Source: CAMAPP01 sp046153685 (GTDB lineage: Bacteria; Pseudomonadota; Alphaproteobacteria; CADEGL01). Taken from it: a stretch of DNA of 64,000 nucleotides. The notes beneath the pieces were generated by a model. The model was not told the DNA's origin. It did no database searches and saw only the letters and a list, made by a program, of their open reading frames with translations. Position numbers and translations under genes: made by a program. The stretch is from positions 35,518 to 99,517 of the forward strand of contig JBJXGH010000180.1 in NCBI GenBank assembly GCA_046153685.1, given 5' to 3'. This document shows, piece by piece, positions 53,024-61,953 of the stretch; the stretch's first letter is position 1, and each line of letters opens with the position of its first letter.

Positions 53024-54652
53024 TCAGCGCCACACTCCATCCTGGCGGTCGAAGCTGTCCGCGCGCAAATCGGGCTTCTCGGCGGCGAGGGTCTTTTTCT
53101 GCACGCGGCCCGATTCGGTGCGCGGCAAGGCGCTGCGATACTCGAGATAGCGCGGCACCTTGAAGGGGGCCAGGTGGTCCGTGCAATGCGTGAACACGCG
53201 CGCCGGCGGCAATTCGACCTTCGTCAGCCCAGGCATCAAGAGAAGATAGGCCTTGATCTCCTCGCCGCGGTAATCATCCGGCACCGGCACGACAGCCGCG
53301 TCCTGAATCTCGGGCAGGGCGCGCAGCACGGCCTCGACCTCGCGCGCCGCGATGTTCTCGCCGCCTCGGCGTACCATGTCCTTGAAGCGCCCGACGATGG
53401 TGTGAAAGCCCCGCTCGTCTCGACGGAACTGGTCGCCGGTGCGGAACCAGCCGTCACGGAACGCCTCTTTATTGGCCTCGTTCTTGTTGTAATAGCCGTG
53501 GAGGATCGCAGGGCCCTTCACGCACAACTCGCCCGCCTCGCCGTCCTTGACCGGCCGGCCTTGCTCGTCCGCGATCATCAGGCGCACGAAGGGCGCGCAA
53601 ACGCCGCACGAACCCTTGCCCGTCATGGCCGCGACTTCGTGGATCGGCATGTAAAGCGCGGCGCCGATTTCGGTCATGCCGTAGATCTCCTGAGCCGGCA
53701 CGTCGAAGCGGCGCTGGAAATCCGCGTGATAATCCTTGGTCAGACCGAAGGTGTTGACGAGCTTTAGCGCGTTTTTGCCGTCATCGGGGTGCGGGGGGTG
53801 CTTGTAAACCGACGATTCGAACACCGAGGTGTTGTCCAGGCGGTGCGCGCGGATATCGGCCATGACGCGGCGGATCGCGGGCTTTCGCGGCACGTACAGC
53901 GCCGAGCCCTGGATCATGGCGTGCATCAACATGCGTTGCACGATCATGTAGAAGAAGTTGAAGCCGCCATAGATCCGTTCCATCCGTGCGCCAAAGACAC
54001 TGGCGCAGGCCTGTCCGATCGTCACCCAATAGCGTTGCGACAACATGCAGCCCTTGGGAAATCCGGTGGTGCCCGAGGTGTATTGAATGTTCAACACATC
54101 GTCGGGCTCGACGGGCCAGGCGGGGCGGAACGAATCCGCGGCCTCGGCGAACAGGGCATTCCAATGAAGCGGAAAATCGGCGAGCCGTTCCCCCACCACG
54201 ATCGCGCGGCCGGCCGGAACGGGCTTGGGATCGAGTGCGTCGTAGGACGCGCGCAGCTCCGAATGCAGCACCAGGAATTCGGCTTGGCTGTCCTCGACGA
54301 TGTAGCGCAGCTCGCGCGGGGTGTAGCCGATATTGACCGGCGCCATCACCGCGCCGAGCCGGGCGAGGCCGAGCCAGATGATCGGGTACTCGATCACGTT
54401 CGGCAGCAGCACGGCGACATGGCTGCCTTTGACTATGCCGGCCGCGCGCAAGGCGTTCGCCGCGCGTGTCGCGGCGCGCGCGATCTCGCGCCAACTCAGC
54501 GCCGCACCGTCGTCGAAAAAATTCAACCCTACCGCATCGCCGTGGCGTTCGACCGTGCGCGCGAGCAGGCCGCAGACGGTTTGCGGCAAAATCTCGCCTT
54601 CGGTTCTACGGCACAGCTCCTCCGGATCGACGGTCTCGAATTGGGTGAACAT
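53024..54652 (-). CDS. AMP-dependent acyl-CoA synthetase
   Basis: A 542-residue ANL ligase: IQYTSGTTGFPKGCML, EIYGMTEIGAALY, GWFRTGDQFRRDERG and RFKDMVRRGGENIAAREVE, with the final lysine region SGRVQKKTLA. It activates an organic acid with ATP and CoA. It is followed at 32 bp downstream-in-transcription order by nothing else; the dioxygenase gene lies just upstream, 31 bp away, in the same direction, so the dioxygenase and ligase form a pair. Confidence 0.88.
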   Translation of the reverse strand: MFTQFETVDPEELCRRTEGEILPQTVCGLLARTVERHGDAVGLNFFDDGAALSWREIARAATRAANALRAAGIVKGSHVAVLLPNVIEYPIIWLGLARLGAVMAPVNIGYTPRELRYIVEDSQAEFLVLHSELRASYDALDPKPVPAGRAIVVGERLADFPLHWNALFAEAADSFRPAWPVEPDDVLNIQYTSGTTGFPKGCMLSQRYWVTIGQACASVFGARMERIYGGFNFFYMIVQRMLMHAMIQGSALYVPRKPAIRRVMADIRAHRLDNTSVFESSVYKHPPHPDDGKNALKLVNTFGLTKDYHADFQRRFDVPAQEIYGMTEIGAALYMPIHEVAAMTGKGSCGVCAPFVRLMIADEQGRPVKDGEAGELCVKGPAILHGYYNKNEANKEAFRDGWFRTGDQFRRDERGFHTIVGRFKDMVRRGGENIAAREVEAVLRALPEIQDAAVVPVPDDYRGEEIKAYLLLMPGLTKVELPPARVFTHCTDHLAPFKVPRYLEYRSALPRTESGRVQKKTLAAEKPDLRADSFDRQDGVWR

Positions 54653-54683
54653 TCGCGTCTCCGGACGCCGGCGCGAGCGCCCG

Positions 54684-55598
54684 TCAGGGCTGCAATTCTC
54701 CGATCAGATCGTTGGCGGGCTTGGCGAAGCCGTCCTCCACCTCGCCGGTCATGCCGTAGTTGTACCAAACTTTGAGGCCGAGCAGGCGCTTCAACTCGGG
54801 TGATGCCTCGCGGAGAATCTCGTCCTTGGTGCCGAAGGGGAAGTTCTGCAATGTGCGCACCTGTGGCCCAGCATACATATTGACATACCCGTAGCGCGCG
54901 TCGTTGGCGTTATTGGCGCCGGCGGCGTGCCAGGTGCGCCCATCCCACATGACGACCGTTCCCGCTGGCGCCGTTGCCGGTATGCTTTCCACGGAATGGG
55001 GCACGTTCTGGTCGGGTTGCAGCCCGCTCAGATGGCTGCCAGGCACCAGGCGGGTTGCGCCGTTCAATTCGGTGAAATCCGAGACCAAGCACATGCAGTT
55101 CACGCACATCGCCGGGTTGATGGGCGTCTTCGACGGCGCCAGCGCGCCCGTGGCGCCGTTGTCACGCGTGATGTCGCCGGGGCGGCGATAATCCGCCCCC
55201 GGCAATTGCGGCACGGGCATCCACCACTGATCGGTATGAAGGGGCAGGAGCTTGGCGCCCGGGCGCGTGATGTGCGCCGACATCTCGCTCAAGACATATT
55301 CGCGGCCCAAGACGTGTTCGAGCACGGCGCTCACGAGCGGCTGGAACAACACCTCGCGGAACACGGAGCCCTTGTTGACCAGCATCGCGAGCCATTGATT
55401 GATCCCGGCGGGGTCGCGCACATAGCTCTGAATGCGGTGGCCGCGCTCGCGCTCGGCTTGGGCTTGTTCACTCAAGCGCGCCTTGAGGCGCTTGATCAAA
55501 TCCGCGGGATAGGCTTCGGCCACGAAGCAGAATCCGTGGGTGGTGATATCGGCCTTCAATTGCGCGAGATCGCGCGTCGGCTTGGGCATCTGCATCAT
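54684..55598 (-). CDS. Phytanoyl-CoA dioxygenase family protein
   Basis: A 304-residue Fe(II)/2-oxoglutarate oxygenase with H121 and D123 (PLHTDQWW) and H224 (RTWHAAGANNAND). The substrate pocket segment MCVNCMCLVSDF carries three cysteines close together, which is uncommon. GGAGG lies 7 bases before the ATG. Its pairing with a CoA ligase would suit alpha-hydroxylation of an acyl-CoA, as in phytanate degradation, but this is only an analogy. It diverges from the flavoprotein gene at 55682. Confidence 0.87.
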   Translation of the reverse strand: MMQMPKPTRDLAQLKADITTHGFCFVAEAYPADLIKRLKARLSEQAQAERERGHRIQSYVRDPAGINQWLAMLVNKGSVFREVLFQPLVSAVLEHVLGREYVLSEMSAHITRPGAKLLPLHTDQWWMPVPQLPGADYRRPGDITRDNGATGALAPSKTPINPAMCVNCMCLVSDFTELNGATRLVPGSHLSGLQPDQNVPHSVESIPATAPAGTVVMWDGRTWHAAGANNANDARYGYVNMYAGPQVRTLQNFPFGTKDEILREASPELKRLLGLKVWYNYGMTGEVEDGFAKPANDLIGELQP

Positions 55599-55681
55599 CT
55601 TGTATCCTCCCTCGAACGCGTCGATGATCCTGCCTTACGGGGTCGCATGCAATCGGCTTGATAGGCGCATTGGGAGGGTGA

Positions 55682-57283
55682 ATGGCATCGGTGCGATACG
55701 ACGCGATCGTGGTGGGCGGCGGGCATAACGGGCTCTCGGCCGCCGGCTATCTCGCAAAGGCCGGCCTGCGAACCTTGGTTCTGGAGCGGCGCGCGATCGT
55801 GGGCGGCGCCGCGGTGACGGAGGAATTTCATCCCGGCTTTCGCATCTCGACGCTGTCCTATGTCTCGGCCCTTCTGCATCCCAAGGTCATTGAGGACTTC
55901 GAGCTCGAACGTCTCGGCTACGAGGTCATGCCGCTTGAGGGCAGTCTCATGCTATGCGGCGACGGGCGCGAATTGCTTCTGACCGACGACCCGGCCCAAC
56001 AGCAACGGGAAATCGGCCGTTATTCGAATAGCGATTACGCGGCCTCGCAGCGCTTCCACGCCCTTATCAACGAGGCCGCCACCGCTGCACGAGGCCAATG
56101 GCTGCGCGAACCCCCGCCGCTTGACGGCTTTCGCCTTTCCGATTCGGCGAACGTCGTGCAACTGGGACGCGATCTCAAGCGCACCGGCCCCGAGGCGCGT
56201 CGTCTGCTGGCGCACGCGATGGCGGGAAGCGCGCGACAAATCATCGAACGCTATTTCTCCTGCGATATCGTGCGCCTCTACCAGGCCTCGCACATCGTGA
56301 TCGGCAGCTTCGCGCATCTCGAGGCGCCGGGCTCGGCAATCTCGTTCATTCGCCACGGCGTGCAGGCGGTGGACGGCAAGAAGCGGCCCTGGGGTATCGT
56401 GAAGGGCGGTATGGGCGCGATCACGGGCGCGATGGCGGAGTTTGCGCGCGAGAAGGGTTGCGAAATCCGCACCGGCGCGCCGGTCGAACGGATACTGGTC
56501 GAGGGCGGAGCGGCCGTGGGCGTGCGCCTCGCCGATGGCACGGAGCTGCGCGCGCGCGTCGTGGTGTCCAATGCCGATCCGCGCCGGACCTTTCTCGGCC
56601 TCGTGGGCGAGGCCAATCTGCCCGAGGACTTTGCCGCCGATATGCGCGGCTATCGGATGGGCACGGCCAGCTTCAAGCTTAACCTCGCGCTATCGGGATT
56701 GCCGCGCATCGGCGCGGACGACGGACGCGAGCCCGGCGCCCGACATCGCACGATCATCAATCTGGTCGATTCCTGGCCTGCCATCGATCGCAGCTACCGC
56801 GAGGCCTCGGCGGGCCGCGTCGCCGATCCGGCCACGGTGCAGATCGTCTTCCCCTCGGTGTTCGACGCGGGATTGGTGCCCGATGGCCGGCATGTCGCGA
56901 GTCTGGCGTGCAAATATTTTCCGTACGATCTCGCGGACGGGAAGAATTGGGACGATCTTCGTGCTCCAACCGCCGACCGGATTCTGGCCTGGGTCGAGCG
57001 CTTCATCCCTGGCCTCGGCGAAAAAATCCTCGCGCGCCAAGCCATCACGCCGCTCGACATGGAACGCGAGTACGGCCTCACGCGCGGCGACATCCATCAC
57101 GGCCGAATCGATCCCGACCAGATTTGGAACTTGCGCCCCCATGCCGATGCCGCCCAGTACCGCACCCCGGTCGCTCATCTTTATCTCTGCGGCTCGGGCA
57201 CCCATCCGGGCGGCGGTGTCACGGGCGTACCGGGCCACAATGCCGCAAGGCGCGTGCTCAAGGATTTGCGGCATCGCGGATAG
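55682..57283 (+). CDS. PYROXD2-like FAD oxidoreductase (paralog)
   Basis: A 533-residue flavoprotein, a full-length paralog of the gene at 3873-5471: VVGGGHNGLSAAGYLAKAGL, RRAIVGGAAVTEEFHPGFR and LCGSGTHPGGGVTGVPGHNA. It is the better-conserved CrtI/PYROXD2-type enzyme, acting on an unknown substrate in the cytoplasm. It has an upstream GGGAGGG 5 bases before the ATG. Its 3' end is partly duplicated across the stop codon (57248-57300). Upstream neighbour is the divergent dioxygenase, 83 bp away. Confidence 0.87.
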   Translation: MASVRYDAIVVGGGHNGLSAAGYLAKAGLRTLVLERRAIVGGAAVTEEFHPGFRISTLSYVSALLHPKVIEDFELERLGYEVMPLEGSLMLCGDGRELLLTDDPAQQQREIGRYSNSDYAASQRFHALINEAATAARGQWLREPPPLDGFRLSDSANVVQLGRDLKRTGPEARRLLAHAMAGSARQIIERYFSCDIVRLYQASHIVIGSFAHLEAPGSAISFIRHGVQAVDGKKRPWGIVKGGMGAITGAMAEFAREKGCEIRTGAPVERILVEGGAAVGVRLADGTELRARVVVSNADPRRTFLGLVGEANLPEDFAADMRGYRMGTASFKLNLALSGLPRIGADDGREPGARHRTIINLVDSWPAIDRSYREASAGRVADPATVQIVFPSVFDAGLVPDGRHVASLACKYFPYDLADGKNWDDLRAPTADRILAWVERFIPGLGEKILARQAITPLDMEREYGLTRGDIHHGRIDPDQIWNLRPHADAAQYRTPVAHLYLCGSGTHPGGGVTGVPGHNAARRVLKDLRHRG

Positions 57284-57300
57284 GCGCGTGCTCAAGGATT
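57248..57300. repeat. 19-bp direct repeat across a stop codon
   Basis: AGGCGCGTGCTCAAGGATT occurs at 57248-57266, inside the end of the PYROXD2-like gene, and again at 57282-57300, beginning just at its TAG stop. The copies are 34 bp apart with slightly diverging flanks (TTGCGGCAT and CGCCGCATT). Confidence 0.9.
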
Positions 57301-57381
57301 CGCCGCATTGATCTTGTGGCGCCCTTTCATCGCGCGGCTCGGGGCCGCTAGGATGGGACGGCGGCGCTGATATCGGGGGAC

Positions 57382-58596
57382 ATGGTGACGGACAGCAAGA
57401 CTCGGCGAGGCCTCGACGGCGAGGCGCGGCGCGCGGTTCTCGACAATCTCGACCGATTCGTGCGCGACCGCCTCGCCCCGCGCGCGCAGGATATCGACGA
57501 CAGCGCCGAATTCCCGCGCGATCTATATCGCGAGGTGGCGGCGCTCGGCATTCTCGGCCTGTGGGTGCCCGAGGAGTACGGCGGTGTCGGGCCTGAGCTT
57601 CTCACGCCCTTGCTCGTCTCCGAGCGCCTGGCGCGCGTCAGCGTCGCCTTCGCGATTTCGGTGTCGAATTGCGGCGATTGCGCGACGCCCATCGTCATGG
57701 GCGCCAGCGCCTGGGCCAAATCCACCTACCTTCCCGGCATTGTCGATGGCTCGCTCGTGCCCGCCTTCTGTTTGTCCGAGCCGAGCGGCGGCTCCGACGT
57801 CGCGGCCATGCGCACGATTGCCCAGCGTGAGGGCGAAGGCTACGCCATCACCGGGCGCAAGATGTGGATTACCAGCGCCCCCGTGGCCGATGTCTTCGTC
57901 GTCTTCGCCAAGACCGACCCCGAGGCCGGGCACAAGGGCATCACCGGCTTCGTCGTACCCAAGGGCACGCCGGGCTTGCACGTGGGCAAGGTCGAGGAAT
58001 TGGTCGGTTTGCGCGGCAGCCCCACGGCTGAGGTCGCCTTCGAGAATGTGCGCGTGCCCGCCGCCGCGCGCTTGGGCGCGGAAGGCACCGGTTTCGCCCT
58101 CGCCATGGGCACGCTCGACGAATCACGGCTCAATATCGCCGCCGTCGCGCTTGGCGCCGCGACCCAGGCCATCGAAACCGCGATCGAATATGCCCGCACC
58201 CGCGTGCAGTTCGGCAAACCCATCATCGAACATCAGGGATTGCAATTCATTCTGTCCGATCTCGCGACCGGCCTCGCCGCCGCGCGCGCGCTGTGGGAAA
58301 AGGCGGTCGGCGTGCTCGCGCGTGGCCATACTCGGCAAGCTGGGACATACGCCGCGATGGCAAAGCTGCTCGCGACGGACTTGGCAATGAAGGCGGCCAT
58401 CGACGGTGCGGAAGTGCTCGGCGGATACGGTCTCAGCAAGTCCTATCCGCTCGCCCGACTCATGCGCGATTGCAAGGCCTTGCAGATTTTCGAGGGCTCG
58501 AATGAAATCCAGCGCTGGCTGATCGGGCGCCAATTGCATAAGTCCGGCCTGCAGCTCGAAGACATCGACAAGATCGATTTGGATCGGGTTGAATAG
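57382..58596 (+). CDS. Acyl-CoA dehydrogenase
   Basis: A 404-residue FAD enzyme. The N-terminal helical domain leads to FCLSEPSGGSDVAAMRT and KMWITSAPVADV (FAD-binding beta domain), and the C-terminal domain has RVQFGKPIIEHQGLQF and AEVLGGYGLSKSYP with EGSNEIQR, the region of the catalytic Glu. It introduces the first double bond in acyl-CoA breakdown; electrons go to ETF. Chain specificity is not evident. First gene of a run ending at 63500. Confidence 0.92.
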   Translation: MVTDSKTRRGLDGEARRAVLDNLDRFVRDRLAPRAQDIDDSAEFPRDLYREVAALGILGLWVPEEYGGVGPELLTPLLVSERLARVSVAFAISVSNCGDCATPIVMGASAWAKSTYLPGIVDGSLVPAFCLSEPSGGSDVAAMRTIAQREGEGYAITGRKMWITSAPVADVFVVFAKTDPEAGHKGITGFVVPKGTPGLHVGKVEELVGLRGSPTAEVAFENVRVPAAARLGAEGTGFALAMGTLDESRLNIAAVALGAATQAIETAIEYARTRVQFGKPIIEHQGLQFILSDLATGLAAARALWEKAVGVLARGHTRQAGTYAAMAKLLATDLAMKAAIDGAEVLGGYGLSKSYPLARLMRDCKALQIFEGSNEIQRWLIGRQLHKSGLQLEDIDKIDLDRVE

Positions 58597-58629
58597 GACC
58601 GTTGAACCGCAAGCGAGGGCTAGGCGCCT

Positions 58630-59985
58630 ATGGAACGACGCATACTGGACGCGGATTGGGAATTGGCGCCGCCCGAGCGCCTGCGCGCCCTGCAATTCGC
58701 GCGGCTGCAAAAAATCCTCGCCAAGACCAAGGCGATGAACCCGTTTTACGCCGATCATTGGCGGAAGGCGGGCGTCGATGTCGGAAGTCTGACCGGAATC
58801 GAGGATTTTTCCGCGCGCGTGCCGATGGTCGAGAAAGCCGACTTTGTTAGCGACCAGGCGGACGAGCCGCCTTTTGGCCGCCGCCATCGCCATGTCCGTT
58901 CGCTCGGCGTGCCGCTTGTTACGCTGACGAGCAGCGGCACCTCGGGCTACGGCGTGGAAGTCCATCTCCAGACCAATGAGGATATGGCCAATCACGACCG
59001 CATGACGGCCTATTTCTTTACTTGGGCCGGGTTGAAGAAGGCCGATGCCGTCATGTTGACCATGCACGTCTCGATGCTCGCGGGCGGGCGCTGCGAGTAT
59101 CATGCGGCGCTGCATTACGGCCTCTCGGTCTATCCGGCCGCGATGTACGACACGGCGCGCAAGATCGAGATTTTGGCGCGTTTTCGTCCGCGCGCGCTGC
59201 TCGGAACCACGTCCTATTTCGGCCATCTCGCGGCGGTCGCGGGATCGCGCGCCCGCGATTTTGGCCTTGAGATCTTGCTGGGTGGAGCCGAGGCCGCGAG
59301 CATCGCGTGGTTCAAGAAACTCGAAGAGCAATTCGGCGCCAAGGCCTACGATCGCTATGGTCTTGCACCGCTTGCCGCCGATCACATGTTCACCTGCGAG
59401 CATGGCGTTGGTACGCGCGAGAAGCCGGGGATTCTGCACAATGTCGAGTCCGACGTGCTGCTCGAAGTCATCGACATGGAAACCGGCAAGCACGCGCGCG
59501 ACGGCGAGGCCGGAGAAATCGTGCTCACCAGCCTGACGCGCCACGACACGCCGCTGATCCGCTGCCGCACGCGCGACCGCGCGATTTGGCGCGCGCCGAA
59601 AACCTGTTCGTGCGGCCGGTCATTCTCGGGCATCGAGATCGGCTCGGTCGCGCGCGTGGACGACGTCAAAAAGGTCAAGGGCATCAATATCTGGCCGCAA
59701 GCGGTTGACGAGTTGCTGTTCGCCCATGACGACGTGGACGAGTACCAGGTGCTGCTCGAAACCGATTCGCGCGCATCCGATATCGCAACCGTGCGCATCA
59801 TGCCGGTACGCGCCCTCGCCGAGGCCCCGGCCCGGGCGCTCGCGGACAGCTTGGTGCAGGCCTTGCGTCATAAAATCGGCATCGGATTCGCGGTCGATGT
59901 GCTTGATCCGGGCGCGCTTGACCGCAGCGACTACAAGGCCCGACGCTGGGTCGATCGACGCGCGCATATCGTGTCGAACGCGTAA
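58630..59985 (+). CDS. Phenylacetate-CoA-ligase-like AMP-binding protein
   Basis: A 451-residue PaaK-family adenylate-forming enzyme. LTSSGTSGYGVEV is the P-loop, YDRYGLAPLA the second ATP contact, and KKVKGINIWPQAVDELLF the start of the C-terminal domain. A CSCGRSFSG stretch near 330 is often a zinc knuckle in PaaK relatives. PaaK proteins join arylacetates to CoA; others act in natural-product or sugar pathways. It lies 33 bp after the dehydrogenase, in the same direction. Confidence 0.83.
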   Translation: MERRILDADWELAPPERLRALQFARLQKILAKTKAMNPFYADHWRKAGVDVGSLTGIEDFSARVPMVEKADFVSDQADEPPFGRRHRHVRSLGVPLVTLTSSGTSGYGVEVHLQTNEDMANHDRMTAYFFTWAGLKKADAVMLTMHVSMLAGGRCEYHAALHYGLSVYPAAMYDTARKIEILARFRPRALLGTTSYFGHLAAVAGSRARDFGLEILLGGAEAASIAWFKKLEEQFGAKAYDRYGLAPLAADHMFTCEHGVGTREKPGILHNVESDVLLEVIDMETGKHARDGEAGEIVLTSLTRHDTPLIRCRTRDRAIWRAPKTCSCGRSFSGIEIGSVARVDDVKKVKGINIWPQAVDELLFAHDDVDEYQVLLETDSRASDIATVRIMPVRALAEAPARALADSLVQALRHKIGIGFAVDVLDPGALDRSDYKARRWVDRRAHIVSNA

Positions 59986-60008
59986 CGCGAAATTGCAAAG
60001 GACGGATC

Positions 60009-60788
60009 ATGAGCGAGAGCGGAATCAAGACGGACATCGAGGGACGCGTGGCGGTGGTCACGATCGCTCGCGAGCGGCGGCGCAATTCCGTGGACAACGC
60101 GGCCTTGCAGGGATTGATCGACGCCTTCGAGACCATTCGCGGCGTGGACGTGTCGGTGGCGATTTTGGTGGGCGAGGGCGCGAAGGCGTTCTGCGCGGGC
60201 TCGGACTTGAAGGCGCTCGCGGCCTATTCCGAACGCGAGGCGCGCCACCACACCCATCTGTTCTTGAAATGCGCCGAGGCCATCGACGAGGCCTCGGTCG
60301 CGACCATCGCCGCCATCGAGGGCTTCTGCCTCGGCGGCGGACTCGAGCTGGCGCTGGCGTGCGATATGCGGCTCGCCAGCCGCGAATCGACCTTCGGCTT
60401 TCCCGAGATCACCGTCGGCGCATTGCCCTCGGGCGGCGGCACGGTGCGCGCGCCGCGCGCCATCGGATTGTCGCGCGCGCGCGAAATGTTGCTGTTCGGC
60501 CGGCCCATCGACGCCCGACGGGCGGTCGATTTCGGTCTTGTGAGCGAGCTGGTCGAGCCCGGCACCGCACTGGCCGCCGCCAAGGCAATCGCGACGGATT
60601 ACGCCTCCAAGGTCGATCCGGCATCGGTCGCGCTGCTTAAGCACGTCATCATGTCGGGCTACGGTGCCTCGACGCGCACCGGCCAAACCCTTGCCTATCT
60701 TGCCGATTACGCGCTCGTGCAATCGGCTTCGTTCAAGGCGGGCGTGGGCGGATTCGCCAATCGGGGCACCAAGGACGAGAAGAAGTGA
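60009..60788 (+). CDS. Enoyl-CoA hydratase/isomerase family protein
   Basis: A 259-residue crotonase-fold enzyme: GAKAFCAGSDLKAL and IEGFCLGGGLELALACDMRL give the oxyanion hole, and ESTFGFPEITVGALPSGGG carries the second catalytic Glu. GGACGG precedes the ATG by a few bases, 23 bp after the PaaK-like gene. Acting after the dehydrogenase it would hydrate the enoyl-CoA. Different enough from the gene at 52207 to have a separate role. Confidence 0.88.
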   Translation: MSESGIKTDIEGRVAVVTIARERRRNSVDNAALQGLIDAFETIRGVDVSVAILVGEGAKAFCAGSDLKALAAYSEREARHHTHLFLKCAEAIDEASVATIAAIEGFCLGGGLELALACDMRLASRESTFGFPEITVGALPSGGGTVRAPRAIGLSRAREMLLFGRPIDARRAVDFGLVSELVEPGTALAAAKAIATDYASKVDPASVALLKHVIMSGYGASTRTGQTLAYLADYALVQSASFKAGVGGFANRGTKDEKK

Positions 60789-60825
60789 TGCGGGCGCGGA
60801 TGCGTCCGGCGCGGGGAACGGCGCC

Positions 60826-61953
60826 ATGACAGCGAGATTGCTCGAAGGCGTGCGCGTGCTCGATTTGTCGCAATTCTCGCCCGGGCCCTATGCATCGCTG
60901 CTGATGTCCGATCTCGGCGCGGACGTGCTCAAAATCGAGCCGCCCGCGGGCGACCCCCAGCGCATCGACGGTCCGCTGGACCGCGACGGCATTTCCGCCT
61001 GGTACAAATTGCTCAACCGCAACAAGCGGGTTTTGCGTCTCGACTTGAAATCGCCCGAGGGCCGCGAGGCGTTCGCGGCCCTGGTTGTGCGCGCTGACGT
61101 CTTGCTCGAATCCTATCGCCCCGGGGTCATGGACCGGCTCGGCTTCGGGCGCGAACGCCTGGCTGCGCTCAACGGCGCCCTCGTGCATTGCGCGCTTTCG
61201 GGCTGGGGGCAGACGGGCCCCTATCGTCTTCGCGCCGGGCACGATCTCAACTATATGGCATTCGGCGGCGGTCTTGCGGTGTCCGGCACCGCCGAAGCTC
61301 CGGTCATGACCAATCCTTCGGTCGCCGATTATGCGGGCGGACTGTTCGCCTTCGCCATGTGCCTTGCGGGGCTTCACGGCCGGGGCGCGCGCGGCGCCGG
61401 CGCCGCGATCGATGCCAGCCTCGCCGAGACCACGCTGTCCTGGCTGAGTTGGGACCTGACCGGAATGGTGCGGCCGGGATACGAGCCCAAGCGCGCGGCC
61501 AATCACTACAATGGCGGGCTTGCGTGCTATCAGATTTACCGCACGGCCGACGGGCGCTTTCTCACCCTCGGCATCGTCGAGGAAAAATTCTGGCGCAATT
61601 TCTGCGACGCCGTGAGCCGCCCGGATTGGCTTGGTCGCCAATGGGAACCCGTCCCCCAGCACGGCCTCACGGCCGAGCTGGCGGTGTTGATGGCAACACG
61701 GACGCTCGCGCAGTGGGAAGAAGCGCTCGCGTCCATCGAGACGTGCTATCACGCGGTGCTTGATCACGCCGAGCTGCACGATCACCCGCAGATTCGCGCG
61801 CGCGGCCTGATCGCGCGCGAAGACGGCCCCGATCCCACGGTCGAGGTTCTGTTTCCCGCCTGGATCGACGGCAAGGCCCCGCCCGCGCGCGCGCCCCTGC
61901 GCGAGGTCGATACGCGCGGCGCGCTGTCGGCTTGGGCGCGGCCGCGCCCATGA
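60826..61953 (+). CDS. CaiB/BaiF family CoA-transferase
   Basis: A 375-residue family III CoA-transferase. GVRVLDLSQFSPGPYASLLM, ADVLKIEPPAGDP and LDLKSPEGREAF are the N-terminal family motifs; the catalytic Asp is probably in the GHDLNYMA segment. It moves CoA between carboxylic acids without ATP. The ATG at 60826 is chosen for its match to the family start; the frame is open upstream inside the preceding gene. Its stop overlaps the next start (ATGA). Confidence 0.9.
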   Translation: MTARLLEGVRVLDLSQFSPGPYASLLMSDLGADVLKIEPPAGDPQRIDGPLDRDGISAWYKLLNRNKRVLRLDLKSPEGREAFAALVVRADVLLESYRPGVMDRLGFGRERLAALNGALVHCALSGWGQTGPYRLRAGHDLNYMAFGGGLAVSGTAEAPVMTNPSVADYAGGLFAFAMCLAGLHGRGARGAGAAIDASLAETTLSWLSWDLTGMVRPGYEPKRAANHYNGGLACYQIYRTADGRFLTLGIVEEKFWRNFCDAVSRPDWLGRQWEPVPQHGLTAELAVLMATRTLAQWEEALASIETCYHAVLDHAELHDHPQIRARGLIAREDGPDPTVEVLFPAWIDGKAPPARAPLREVDTRGALSAWARPRP

